Positions 49,704 to 61,225 of a DNA stretch of 64,000 bases are shown piece by piece (positions within the stretch are counted from its first letter, which is position 1; every line of letters begins with the position of its first letter). Source of the stretch: Lycium barbarum (taxonomy: Eukaryota > Streptophyta > Magnoliopsida > Solanales > Solanaceae); contig NC_083343.1 of the NCBI RefSeq assembly GCF_019175385.1, positions 55,512,457 to 55,576,456 of the forward strand. The letters are read 5' to 3'. The notes below the pieces were generated by a model that searched no databases, was not told where the DNA came from, and worked only from the letters and a program-made list of their open reading frames with translations. The position numbers and the translations under genes were made by a program.

Positions 49704-50059
49704 TGTTACACCTCAAAAATATTTTATGTCGTTGTGTGGTAGATAGACTAACGCAGGGTGAGATGTATGCGATGTCCCTAAAAGTAAGAAAGGTTACTCG
49801 GTGATTCTAATTAAGATTCCAAAGACATTTGAGGCAAGAGAAGAAAGTTCGTTGAGGAAGGCAAGGTATAAGTCGTGTTTTGGAAGGGTTTTTCAAAGTA
49901 CATAACTAATGTTGACTTAATGATGTCTTGAGAAAGAGTTATGACACCTCTTAGGTTGTTAATGAAGTGTTAAATAAGTGCTAAGAAGGTTCCATAAGGA
50001 TTGGAGATCAAATGAAACGACGAGAACAAGTTCGGAGAAAAGTTGGATTATACGACCAT

Positions 50060-50192
50060 TTATACGGTCCGTATAATGGTCTATATAACTGTTACAGTGA
50101 AGGTTCATCACTGATGGAGTTATACGGTCACTTATACGGACCGTATAGGGGTCCGTATAACTTCCGACAGGCAGTTTTAAATTTTTATAAAA
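50060..50192 (+). promoter_or_regulatory. C 5' LTR promoter: palindromes and TATA
   Basis: TTATACGGTCCGTATAA (50060-50076) and TTATACGGACCGTATA (50132-50147) precede TTTTTATAAAAG (50182-50193). A donor AAAAG|GTGAG follows at 50438. Confidence 0.6.
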
Positions 50193-51065
50193 GATGACTT
50201 CAAGGCCGTATTTATCATTTCTTATTTCCTCCACTTCTCGCTAAACCCCTAGAATAATCCACAAACTTCATTTACATGAATTCAAGGGAAATCAAAGATC
50301 AAATACCAAAAACTAGTAGAATCAAGCGCAAGAATGCTAACTAGGGTTGATGGAAGCTAGAAATCTCTTTGGAATTGAAGCTAGGGTTTTCTCCAAGTGA
50401 AGTATTTCCATCCAAAACCCATTCCTTCACAATAAAAGGTGAGTTTTAAGTTCATTTCATGCTATTAATAGTATTGAGTGGTTGAAAGACTTGGATTATG
50501 GAAGAAAGTGGAAAATGGGTTACAAATATGAGAATAGTAGTATTCTCGAGTAGTAGCTTGACATGAATCATGATTCTTGATATGTTATGAGTATAATATT
50601 GTTATAAATGGTATTAAGAATGTTGTAGAAGCTTTATATGAGGATAACTGTGGTGTTATATTATGGCTATGGTTATGAATGATTTTGAGATGGAGTTTTG
50701 AGAATTGGATAATGTTGAACTTGTTGAAGTTATTGAGTATGATATTATGAATGTTGTTATTGATGTTTGGGAGTTGTTATATTATATGGAGAAGGTTGTA
50801 GAAACAAAGTGTTATAGCCCGCATTTTGTACGTTCGGATAATTCAAGATAATTGCGAGAAGTTAAGGGCAAGGTTATGTTTTGATCTTGTTGAATACACA
50901 AGTTGTTTGTGAACATTTTTGATGTGGAAATATTAAGGAAAACTAAGGGTAAAAAGGGAAATTCACAAGGTGGTTCAAGGTAATATTGTGGAAGGCTAGG
51001 GGCAAAACGGGAATTTCACAAAAGTTTCATGAAGGTTCAAGAAGGGCCATTTGGACGTGTGATGT

Positions 51066-51111
51066 GTGTGGGTCCCACACTTTTATGGGCTATGTAATTA
51101 TATATATAAGG
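51066..51111 (+). promoter_or_regulatory. D1 promoter: inverted repeat and TATA
   Basis: GTGTGGG-T-CCCACAC (51066-51080), then ATTATATATATAAGG (51098-51111). Confidence 0.5.
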
Positions 51112-52191
51112 AAGCTTACATAACAAGACATAGTATTCATTCATTTTCCAACTCTAAAAACTTGGAGAAAAAAAAAGAAGAAGAAGGAGAAACAAAGAGA
51201 GGAGTATTCGGCCATGGCTTCCAAAAATTGAAGCCATAGAATTTGATCAAGAAATATATTTTTCTTCTAGTATTCCAAGCAATTGGAAGGCCCTTATCAA
51301 CATGGAGTAGTTGTTGAAGCAAGAAAACCATCCCTTTTTGCAAGAAGCAACCCTAACCAAGTTAAGAAGACAAGTGGAAAAGGTAAGGTCTAATCCTATT
51401 TTTATATGTTATGAATGGTTTGGCTATGTTGTAGTATGTAGAAATGAATGAGAACCATGAATTTAGTGTGTTGGAGTGGTGGCCGTGTGTGTGTGTGGTG
51501 TTGTATAGGGATGATGAATTAATTTTATCTAGTATTTTGGTTGTTGTTGTAATGAATTCTATGATGAAAATGAATGTTTAATGATTCTAGTGAAGTTGTA
51601 ATGGTTGGAGAATTGTTTTAGATGTTAATGTGAATTAAATATAGCCTTCTTGTATTTATGGAAGACAATGTTGTTAGTATGTGAATTGTTTGTGTAATTC
51701 ATGAAGTTGGAAGAGAAGAAATGTGTTGTTAGTGTTCTTGTGGAATTTGGAAGATTTCGGGCGAAGTAGTATGTTGATCGGGTTGTTGTGAATATTATGT
51801 GAATTGTTTGAAGTATTCTTGAATCATGTTAGAATGATTTCGGATAAATACTTTAATGTGGAATCATTGGTGTTAGCTTGAATATATGTGATTGAGTTGA
51901 ATAAAAATGAAATGTCGTCGAATTGTGTAAAAAGAGTTGCTAGTGTTAGAATGCATTTGAAATAATTGTTGAAGTTGGAGATGTAATTGTTGATATTGTT
52001 GTTGATAATTTTGCCGAGTTGAATTCTCGGATTGTTGTTGATAAAATTGGCCGAGTTAGATTCTCGGGGATGGTGTATTTACAGGGGAGATGCTGCCGAA
52101 ATTTCGGTAGATTATAAGTGAATTTGTTTGAGAAGCTAAGGCAAGTATATGATGATGAATCTAATGATTATGTAAATCTCCTTGAATGTAG

Positions 52192-52238
52192 ACTAACGAG
52201 CTTGGACGAATAAGCGTAGCTAATAGGACATGGAACAG
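52192..52238 (+). other. putative leader micro-exon in D1 (47 nt)
   Basis: TTGAATGTAG| to GAACAG|GTATGT. Confidence 0.35.
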
Positions 52239-52872
52239 GTATGTAAGGCTTACCCTTTCTTTCTTTTGGAATGTCCTAGAGCTCAGTAAGGTATGACATG
52301 ACACGCACCTTGGGGTAACTCTACTCTTTGATTCCGAGCTTGGTTATGATGCTTATTCTCTTTTGTCATGAGCATGTTTCATATGGTTGAGGCTATTGTA
52401 TGATTAATAAATGAATAAGCTACTTCACATGGTTTTGATATGTATCCATGATTCCGAAGCTCCGTTTGATATGTTTCCGAGTTTGTCTATGATTCTTATT
52501 CACTTTTGATATGAGTACGCTCGATATAGTTGAGCTTATTATATGATCGAATAACGAGATGAGCATAAAGAATTCTGTTTCTAAATGAGTTCTGTAAGTT
52601 TTAATGTCCCTAACTTTCGTAAAAGATCTTGGATTTGTTTAGAAACGTTCGTAAAAGTTCTGTGGTAAAAATGTCCGTAACTTTCCCATACTAAACCGAA
52701 TTGACTTGAAACGTGTTTATGATCCTTCAAATGTCGGTAAGAGTACGTCTCTATCGAGTCTTGATTTATGTGCATATGGTTTCGCACTACTCTGTTCGTG
52801 CAAATCTCAGTATGTCCTTCACTGCGTCCCAGACCAGGGTATGTTCTCGTACGTACTTCTCTGCATTGTTCA

Positions 52873-53340
52873 CCGCGTCCCTCTCACTTGCGGGCCGGGG
52901 CATGTTATATATGATATGATGACATTATGATATGATGACGGGGTGGTGGCCAGGATGGCATATGATGACTCTATTCACCGCGTCCCGCAAAAGAGGGTCG
53001 GGGCACGTTACATGCATATATGATACATGACATTGGCATACATGATTCCATTCACCGCGTCCCTCAAGGGAGGGCCGGGGAACGTTATACGCAAATATGA
53101 TACATGATAATGACATACATGATTCCATTCACCGCGTCCCTCAAGGGAGGGCCGGGGCACGTTATACGCAAATATGATACATGATAATGACATACATGAT
53201 TTCATTCACCGAGTCCCTCAATAGAGGGCCGGGGCACGTTATATGCATATATGATATATGGTGATGACATGCATGAATTTACTCACCGCGTCCCTTACTA
53301 GCGGGCCGGGGCAGGTTATATGATATATGATATACGATGA
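52873..53340 (+). repeat. 77-bp tandem repeat in D1
   Basis: The CCG(C/A)GTCCC start of each unit falls at 52978, 53055, 53132, 53209 and 53286, exactly 77 bp apart, with a looser unit at 52873. Units contain GAGGGCCGGGGCACGTTAT. The single-copy version of this motif occurs in the other LTRs. Confidence 0.88.
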
Positions 53341-53904
53341 TGCTATACATGATTTTCATTTATGATTTATGATGACATACATGATTTTCATTTGAAAAGA
53401 AAAGTGCTTTGATGTGTTAAAAGTTCATACTTGATTCTGGTAAATCTCTATTTCAGCTATGATTCTCTTTTACTGTAATTCTTGCCTTACATGCTCAGTA
53501 CATTTTCCGTACTGACCCTGTTATATCCCGCATTTTGTACATTCGGATAATTCAAGATAATTGCGGGAAATTAAGAGAAAGGCTACGTTCTTGATCTTGT
53601 TTAGCACACAAGTTGTCTGTGAAAATATTGATGCGGAAATATTGAGAAAGGCTAAGGGCAAATTTGGAAATTTGAAAAATAAGTTTGACGAAAATTTGAG
53701 AAAATGCTGGACCTATTTTTAGTCAACTTTGGAGGGGCATATCTCCTAGTATATGAGGTTTTTTAAGGTGTTTGAAAAGCCTAAAATGAATTTCGTCGAG
53801 TCTAGTTTGTAATGCAACAAACCGCTCGTCGATAGGACGTCGGAGTAGAGAATTATAGACGTTACAAACTGACTGTCGCGCAGAAACAGTACCGCTACAG
53901 CACT

Positions 53905-53953
53905 GCTACAGTACTGTAGCTACAGTGAACCGACCCAAACTTATTATAAAAAG
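53905..53953 (+). promoter_or_regulatory. D2 promoter: palindrome and TATA
   Basis: GCTACAGTACTGTAGC (53905-53920), a perfect 16-bp palindrome, then TTATTATAAAAAG (53941-53953). Confidence 0.5.
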
Positions 53954-54840
53954 GGTCAAAACCCCCATTTTTCATCATAGAATGGTCCAAAATTTCCAGA
54001 AAATTCTGCACTCAAAAGGGAGCTTAAATCTCACATAAAAGTGAAGATTTTGAGTAAAATTTCAAGCTACGAAATATGGATCGAGGTCCGGGCAACGCGT
54101 AGTCGCGGATATAATTTCGTTTGGTGTTGGAGTGGCTTGGGAACAAGAAAATGGTGAAGAGTTTGCTACCTTCATAAAAATAAGGTATAAATTATTGAAT
54201 CTCTTTCTTTATCAAGTTTGGTTAAGGAATAATTGCAAGAATAGAGTTATAGTTTGTTGTGTTGATGTTGTTGAATTATGGAATGAGCCCGTGTAGTGTA
54301 TTGTGTAGAAGTGATGAACTAATTTCACTTAGTATTTTAATTATTGTTATAGTAGATTCTATGATGTAAAATGAGGATTTAGTGGCCTGAAACGGAGTGA
54401 AAATCGTTTGTGGATTATTGAATAAGTTAATGGATATTAGTATGATTCCTTATAATTGTATGAGTGAATTTGTAATGTGTGGATTGTGGATATAACTCAT
54501 GAATTTGGAAGCAAGAAATATGTTTGGAAGATTGTAAGTTGGGTTGTTGGGATTGAATTGAATATAAGAAAAATGTTGTTGAATTGTGTGACAAGAGTTG
54601 CTAAAGTTATGATGTATTTCGAAATAATTGCGAAGTTGGAAGATATGATTGTTGGTATCGTTATTGATAAATTGGCCGAGTTACATTCTCGGATTTGTTG
54701 TGGTATTTTTGGCCGAGTTGAATTCTCGGGGATGCTATATGTATAGGGGAGATGCTGCCCAAATTTTTGTAGACAAGTATTGGTTAAGATTGAACTTTTA
54801 AACCTTATGATTTATATTTGGTAAATGTGACCAAATGTAG

Positions 54841-54891
54841 ATTTTGGACGAAACGGGATTTGAATTTGGAGAGGCGTAAGGAGCGAATAAG
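54841..54891 (+). other. putative leader micro-exon in D2 (51 nt)
   Basis: CCAAATGTAG|ATTTTGGACGAAACGGGATT to ATAAG|GTATGT. Confidence 0.4.
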
Positions 54892-56257
54892 GTATGTAAA
54901 GCTTTACCTTTCCTTCTCTTGGCATGTCCTAGGTATGATAGACTTTGATACGAGCCTCGGGGACGACTCTACTCTCCGGAATCTACGTTCGAATTTGCCC
55001 CTTTTTCATTCAGTAGAATTGAATTGAATATGTTATGAATAGTTAGAAAAGGTGCCTAGTCTAGAGCTTTCACAAATAGGACCCGACTACCTTAGAACTC
55101 TCAGGGGTAACGTTATGAAGTGTAACATACGTAAATTATGTGCGCCACCTCATTTGACCCGAGGTGGGCCCACTTTCCCGAATTTTTTTGATTTGTTCCG
55201 TTTGACTTATTTTGGAATAAAATTCAAAGGAAAACTCTTGGTTACTCTTCTAACTACTATATGACATTTTGTTTGACTCATTTTGTTAAGTCCCATAATA
55301 TATTTTGAAACATGAAAATGATTTCAGAAAACTTATTTGACATATGCTATTCGGATATCTGAAAAGCATACGCTATGACTACCGTTCAATCTCTTTTATA
55401 TGATTTGTCGTCTGAGTTATGCTATCGAGATTCTGTAAATGTTTATATTTTGATATGTTCAAACAATCCCAAAAGCTTTAATTTGATATAATCCCCCGCG
55501 ACATCCGAAAGGTACGTGCTATGACTATCATCTGATTTCTTTCTTAAATGACCTGTCTTTGGGTTGTCAACAATCGATTTCTAGATGGCATGGGCAGACA
55601 CCACTAGTGGGCGGCATGTGATGGTTACCCCGGATGCGGGAGGCCTGGACGCGGGCTAATGATGATCACACCGTACCTATATGGTCTGGCAACTTATATA
55701 TGCATACTTGATATGATGTTGTTTATGATGTAAGTTAACATATATTATTCTGTCTTAAGTGACATTCAGTTGCAGGCTGTTTCCTCACTTGATGTTTCGT
55801 TATGTCTTCGATATGTTATTATTGTTCATTCCTTACATACTCTGTAGATTGTTCGCACTGACGTCCTTTCTTTTTGGACGCTGTGTTCATACCCACGAGT
55901 AGACAAGAAGGTGTCCCAGATTCCTAAGAGCAACTTACCAGATTTACAGGAGCACTCCACTATTCCGGAAGTGCCATTGTTGATACATTATTTTGTGTAT
56001 ATATTAGGGCACAATGGGGTCCTGTCCCGTCCTCATGTCTTAGTACTCTAGTAGAGGCTCATAGATACAGATGCGTGGGTAGTAGTTGCCTCACGGATAC
56101 ATCAGTGTATATTTTTATATATCATTTTTGCAGCCGTGAGGGCTTATATATATCTATGTGTTGCCTTCGAGATGGTGTATGTTCAGGTTGGGTATGATTA
56201 TTAGCATAATGAGTGGTGCTTCATAGCCAGCTCCGGGTACCCGTCATGGCCCCCTAG

Positions 56258-57685
56258 AGAGCGCCAGTGTGAAGATCCCCGGTTGAGTCATTATAGAGAT
56301 ACATTTCCGGAGAAAGACAAGTCACCAATTGAAGTTTCTGCATAGGGAGTTCTTAGGTACCAAGACATGCTATGTGTTCCAAAGGTTGCAGGGCTACGTC
56401 GTCGGATTCTAGAAGAAGCTCATTATTCTCGGTATTCCATTCACCCAGGAGCGACAAAGATGTATCACGATCTCAAGTTAATGTATTGGTGGGATGGAAT
56501 GAAGAAATACATAGCATAATTTGTAGCTTAATGTCCATATTGCCAACAAGTGAAAATTGAGCATCAAAAGCCATAAGGATTGTTACAAGCCACGGAAATT
56601 CCAGCCTGGAAATGGGAAGTGATCAACATGGATTTCATTGTAGGTTTGCCTCGCTCCGGATGCAGGTATGACTCCATATGGGTGATCGTGGACAGACTGA
56701 CAAAATCAACTCATTTTCTTCCAGTCAGAACCACATATTCGGCAGAAGATTATGCAAGGTTGTATCTTAAAGAGATCGTGCGACTTCATGGTGTCCCGAT
56801 ATCTATTATCACCGACAGAGGAGCACCATTTACTGCTAAATTCTAGAAGTTTTTCCAAGAAGGTTTGGGTACTCAAGTGAGACTTAGCACAATATTTCAC
56901 CCACAACCTGAACGCACTATTCAGACCTTGGAAGACATGTTATGGGCATGTGTGCTAGATTTCGGTGGTAGCTAGGATGATCGCTTCCCTCTTATTGAGT
57001 TCGCATACAACAACAACTACCATTCCAGTATTCACATGGCCCTGTATGAAGCTCTATATGGAAAAAAGTGTAGATCACCAATTGGGTGGTTTGAAGTAGG
57101 AGATATACAACTAATAGGTCCAGCGTTGATTCAACAAGCGGTGGAAAAGATTAAGGTTATCCAAGATCGATTGTTGACAACCCACAAAAATCTTATGCGG
57201 ACAACCGTTGCCGAGACTTAGAATTCCAAGTTGATGATTGGGTATTCCTGAAGGTATCACCGATAAAAGGCGTGATGAGATTTGGGAAAACGGGAAAATT
57301 AAGCCCTCGATACATTGGACCTTATAAGATTGTCCGCAAGATAGGACAAGTAGCTTATGAGCTGGACTTACCTCCAGAACTTGAATCAGTCCATCCAGTT
57401 TTCCATGTATCAATGCTCCGTAAGTGTGCCGGAGATCCTACTAGAATCTTGCCGGTAGATGATATTCAAGTTACGGAAGAGTTGGCTTATAAAGAGGTAC
57501 CTATTGCCATACTAGATAGGCAAGTACGGAAACTTATAAATAAAGAGGTAGCCTCAATTAAGGTCTTGTGGAGAAATAATAACCGAGAGGAAATGACTTT
57601 GGAAGCGGAAGAAAACATGAAGTCCAAGTACCCACAATTGTTTCCACCCCCGGAAGAGGTTCAACATGAGATATCAGTATTATGA
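56258..57685 (+). pseudogene. pol: C: integrase-chromodomain pol remnant
   Basis: Begins in the RNaseH-INT linker (CEDPRLSHYRDT) fused to a clipped LTR end, so PBS, gag, protease and RT are deleted. Integrase: HHCC region SIHPGATKMYH...CPYCQQVK (56440-56560), [16 protein letters not shown] (56812) and ERTI (56910). Four codons before ERTI, including the conserved TDGQ, are deleted. Stops at 56343, 56517, 56529, 56574, 56844 and 56973, and a frameshift near 57180. The chromodomain end (ILDRQVRKL...VLWRNNNREEMT) is at about 57505-57600. It closely matches E1's 3' pol and clearly is not functional. Confidence 0.92.
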
Positions 57686-57853
57686 GGTACGCAATGCTTT
57701 TTTTGTAATGATTTTGGTCGTGTGTATCCATAATTTCTTGCTATTGTATTGTAGCCCTATGAGGCGATGTTATTGTGGGCTATTGTGACAGGATGGTAGC
57801 GCCATATTACAGGGGAAACTCTGGCGAAATTTCTGTAGGATTTCCGAGAACTT

Positions 57854-57890
57854 AACATTCGAGGGCGAATGTTTTTAAAAGGGGGAAGAG
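57854..57890 (+). promoter_or_regulatory. C: hairpin plus polypurine tract
   Basis: AACATTCGAGGGCGAATGTT (57854-57873); only the loop differs from A, K and E1 (GGGC side). AAAAGGGGGAAGAG leads to the LTR at 57891. Confidence 0.85.
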
Positions 57891-58695
57891 TGTTACACCT
57901 CAAAAAATTTCATGTCATTGTATGGTAGATAGACTAATGCAGGGTGAGATGTATGAGATGTCCCTACAAGTAAGAAAGGTTACTCGGCGATTCTAATTAA
58001 GATTCCAAAGACAGTTGAGGCAAGAGAAGAAAGTTCATTGAGGAAGGTAAGGTATAAGTCGTGTTTTGGAAGGGTTTTGCAAAGTACCGAACTAATGTTG
58101 ACTTAATGGTCTTGATGAAGTGTTATGACACCTCTTAGGTTGTTAATGAAGTGTTAAATAAGTGCTAAGAAGGTTCCATAAGGATTGGAGATCAAACGAA
58201 ACGACGAGAACAAGTTCGGAGAAAAGGTGGATTATACGACCATTTATACGGTCCGTATAATGGTCTGTATAACTGTTACAGTGAAGGTCCATCACTGATG
58301 GAGTTATACAATCACTTATACGGACCGTATAATATTATACGGACCATATAAGGGTCCGTATAACTCCCGACGGGCAGTTTAAATTTTTATAAAAGTTGAA
58401 TTCAAGGCCTTATTTCTCATTTCTTATTTCCTCCGCTTCTCTCTAAACCTCTAAAATATTCCACACACTTCATTTACATTAATTCAAGGGAAATCAAAGA
58501 TCAAATACGAAAAACTTGTAGAATCAAGTGCAAGAATGCTAACTAGGGTTGTTGAAGCTAGAAATCTCTTTGGAATTGAAGCTAGGCTTTTCTCCAAGTG
58601 AAGTATTTCAAACCAAAACCCATTCCTTCATAATCAAAGGTGCTTTTTATGCTCATTTCATGCTATTATGAGTATTGAGTGGTTGAAAGACTTAG
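57891..58695 (+). mobile_element. C: 3' LTR, first 805 bp
   Basis: TGTTACACCTC start, matching 49704 onward. Palindromes at 58244-58260 and 58316-58332 and a TATA at 58383-58395. It is cut at 58696 by an inverted LTR tip. Confidence 0.88.
58244..58395 (+). promoter_or_regulatory. C 3' LTR promoter: palindromes and TATA
   Basis: TTATACGGTCCGTATAA and TTATACGGACCGTATAA, then TTTTTATAAAAG. Two further half-palindromes sit at 58334-58365. Confidence 0.6.
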
Positions 58696-58833
58696 TGTCA
58701 CGACCCAACTAGGGGCCGTGACGAGTACCCGATACTTGTACCGAGCACCCCCTTATCTCGCATCATATTCTTATTACTAAGTGGGCCATATGAAGTATAC
58801 CATACATTGTTTTTGGTTACTCGACATTAACAT
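58696..58833 (-). mobile_element. inverted E1/C-family LTR tip, 138 bp
   Basis: TGTCACGACCCAACTAGGGG is the reverse complement of E1's LTR end. Only 138 bp remain before G begins at 58834. CTTAG (58691-58695) is a candidate left duplication, but the other end is not visible. Confidence 0.75.
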
Positions 58834-59117
58834 TGTTATGTCCCGTGTTTTCGTATAATTGGAAATTGAGAAATAATTACGATTTAGGTGTTATAAGGAA
58901 ATATTTTGATTTTGGTGAATATGACTATGTTGGTTATGGAATCTTTAATGTTAAGACATCGGGAAAGGCCGAGGGTAAATTTGGAGTTTCGGAAATTAGT
59001 TTCGGGAATTACAAAACGGACTTTTAAGGAATTGGGCCAAGGAATTAGAACACAATAATTGAGGCCCAAAGAGTTAGAGGTGGCCGGCCATAGTATTGGT
59101 CCAAGCCCACTTTTAAA

Positions 59118-59158
59118 GGGTCATGTGCTATGCACATGACCCCTATATGGATATATAC
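59118..59158 (+). promoter_or_regulatory. G promoter: 11-bp inverted repeat and TATA
   Basis: Arms GGGTCATGTGC and GCACATGACCC around TAT (59118-59142), then CTATATGGATATATAC. Confidence 0.55.
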
Positions 59159-60164
59159 TAGAGCAACACTTAGAATTTATCAAGAAAAATTTCATTCCCA
59201 CTTTGACTCAAGAAAAGCTCTCGGCCGAAGGAGAGAATAGGGAGAAAGAAAAATTTCCCAAGCCTTGTTGTTGATCCAAAAATATTAGTTTCTACATAGT
59301 TGTGAAGTGCTCAAGACCCTCTTCAACGGGGTATAATTAGTTTGGCACAAGAACTACGTTTGCGACAAGTCGGGGTTTCAAGAAAAGGTGAGAATTCTTA
59401 CACTTTTGTGTTATAGAATTGATATGAATGTGTTAAGGATTGAGAATAGACGAGAACCCCGTAACTTTGATGTATATAGAAAGTCGTGTGTGTGTGTGTA
59501 TATGGTGTGTTGGCCGTGAGTTATATGTAGTGCAAAGGCATGGGAATTCTATCTTGTTTAGTTGGTTTGTGGCGTTGTTATAACATTTATGTCGTAAATA
59601 ATTGATTGATGAATTAAATTGGTGTTGGAAAATGATTTTGGACGTTATCAGAAAGTGTATACCTTTGGTATAATTGTGTATATCATTGTATATTTAGGGT
59701 GCTAAATACTTTAAATATGATTTATGGTTGATATTAATGAATTCGGAATGAAATGACGCAAGTTAGAACGTTCGTTGTAAGTTTTGATGTTTTGAAAGAA
59801 TTATGGAAAGTAATGAATCTTGGGCAATTTCGTATATGGCTTGGAATGTATTTGGAATGTGATTGAATAATCTTGAATGAGTGACTGAATACAATAATAT
59901 GGATATAGATTTGGAGTTTTGGAAGTTTGAATGAAAAGTTGCCAACTTAGGTAATAAGGTAGAACTTTGAAGCTAGAGTGGTTTGATGATGATTTGTGTT
60001 GTTGTGATGTGTGGGCTGTTGTTGTTGATGCATTTTGAGCCGAGCTAAGTCTCGGGGGTGTTAGATTTATAGGGGAAATGCTGCCGAAATTTCGGTAGGC
60101 AAAAATGAAGTTAATGGCATTTTTAAGCCTAAGAATCTCAATTGGTAACTTTGACCATTTGCAG

Positions 60165-60216
60165 ATTTTAGACGAAACGGGACTTGACTTTTGGGAGAGC
60201 ATACGACGTCTGTAAG
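60165..60216 (+). other. putative leader micro-exon in G (52 nt)
   Basis: TTTGACCATTTGCAG| precedes ATTTTAGACGAAACGGGACT; the right edge is TGTAAG|GTATGT. The next acceptor TTTGTGTTTGCAG| ends at 61815, two bases before the gag ATG. Predicted intron 2 (60217-61815) would remove hairpin 61209, the PBS and the dimer-like hairpin. Testable by RNA junction reads. Confidence 0.45.
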
Positions 60217-61208
60217 GTATGTAAAGCTTCCCACTTCTTCGTTTGGCATGTCTTAGTGTGCTAGGTGAATATTGGAACTTCCGGAGCATTTCTGCTCCTC
60301 GAAACCCGATTCACAGAAAAGTTACTATTCATTCAATTCAATTGAAGCCTAAGGGCTCTATTTTGGCTAGAATGCCACCAATCGTCCGAAACCTATCGAA
60401 ATGTGATCGGGTCACCTGGTAATGATTATGTATGACCTTTTGGCCTATTAATGTTCGTGAATTATGTTCGCCACCTCAATTTGACTCGAGGTGGGCCCGC
60501 TAACCCCGAGACGCCCTATTTGTCCTATCGGGCTCTCCTTTGGAATAAGATTTGATATGAACCCTTTGATTTTGAAACGTTCTGCTAGGGGCTATGTTTT
60601 GAATATTATGATATGCTAAGTTACGTTTTGAGCCATACGTAATATTTTGGAAACGTTTTGTGAAATGAAACTTTGTATCGACTAAGTATTCGATTATTTT
60701 GTACTATGAAATGACTTATGAGACTACTAAGTTTTGAAAGGCTATTTTGAAATATGGATTGCATTTGCTTGCTCACGACTCCGCTCGTGCCTTATGATGA
60801 CTTAGTTCACCGGTTCCCGGGCCGGTTATGATTCGTGCGCCTTATAATAATTCGGCCGTATGCTGTGTTACGGTTCCCGAGGCTTCGCCATAGGGCCGGG
60901 TTCCGTTTGGAGTTATGCTGTGATATGGCTCGTGATGCGATACGCTCACCTATGATTATGCTTGTGTTCGGGGGCGTACGGAGATTTGAAACCTTCTGGT
61001 GTTATGCTGTGTGTGGCGCCAGCGTCGGAGTGGCGACCACGTTCCTAAGCGTTTGCATGATTTCATTTGCATTATGTATACGTATATGATTTCGATATAG
61101 ATTTTGACCTACCCATTTGTACTCCACTTTGACATTTGATTTGCTATCGGTTTTGATCCATATTTCTGTACTCCGTGCTTTACATACTCAGTACATATTT
61201 CGTACTGA

Positions 61209-61225
61209 CCCCCTTTCTTCGGGGG
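61209..61225 (+). promoter_or_regulatory. G LTR: conserved C5/G5 hairpin block
   Basis: CCCCC-TTTCTTC-GGGGG, within the shared CTCAGTACATATTTCGTACT...GCGTTT.ATGCCCGCAGGT block. Counterparts: 2584, 9623 (-), 13353, 15035 (-), 18807, 24733, 39776, 43115 (-), 49111 and 55862. Stem pairs change together to CGTCC/GGACG in C. Confidence 0.6.

Larger units (their letters stand above)
50810..53518 (+). mobile_element. D1: LTR fragment nested in C
   Basis: TGTTATAGCCCGC start; ends abruptly at ...CGTACTGACCC where D2 begins. Promoter 51066-51111, donor after 51382, micro-exon 52192-52238, CTGCCGAAATTTCGGTAG near 52092, and a 77-bp tandem array (52873-53340). No internal region or PBS. Confidence 0.82.
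53519..55591 (+). mobile_element. D2: LTR 5' portion, nested at D1's end
   Basis: TGTTATATCCCGC start. It has promoter 53905-53953, donor after 54184 (TAAG|GTATAA), CCGAG/CTCGG stem near 54714, CTGCCCAAATTTTTGTAG near 54751, and micro-exon 54841-54891. It is truncated near 55591, where C's LTR resumes; its terminus is lost. Confidence 0.8.
49704..56257 (+). mobile_element. C: 5' LTR, interrupted by D1/D2
   Basis: E1-family LTR starting TGTTACACCTC. It is interrupted at 50810 by D1/D2 and resumes near 55592 at GGCAGACACCACTAGTGG, about 600 bp of LTR having been lost between. It carries hairpin CGTCC/GGACG (55862-55880). Its last ~15 bp are missing: it runs straight into pol at about 56258. 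Confidence 0.85.
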
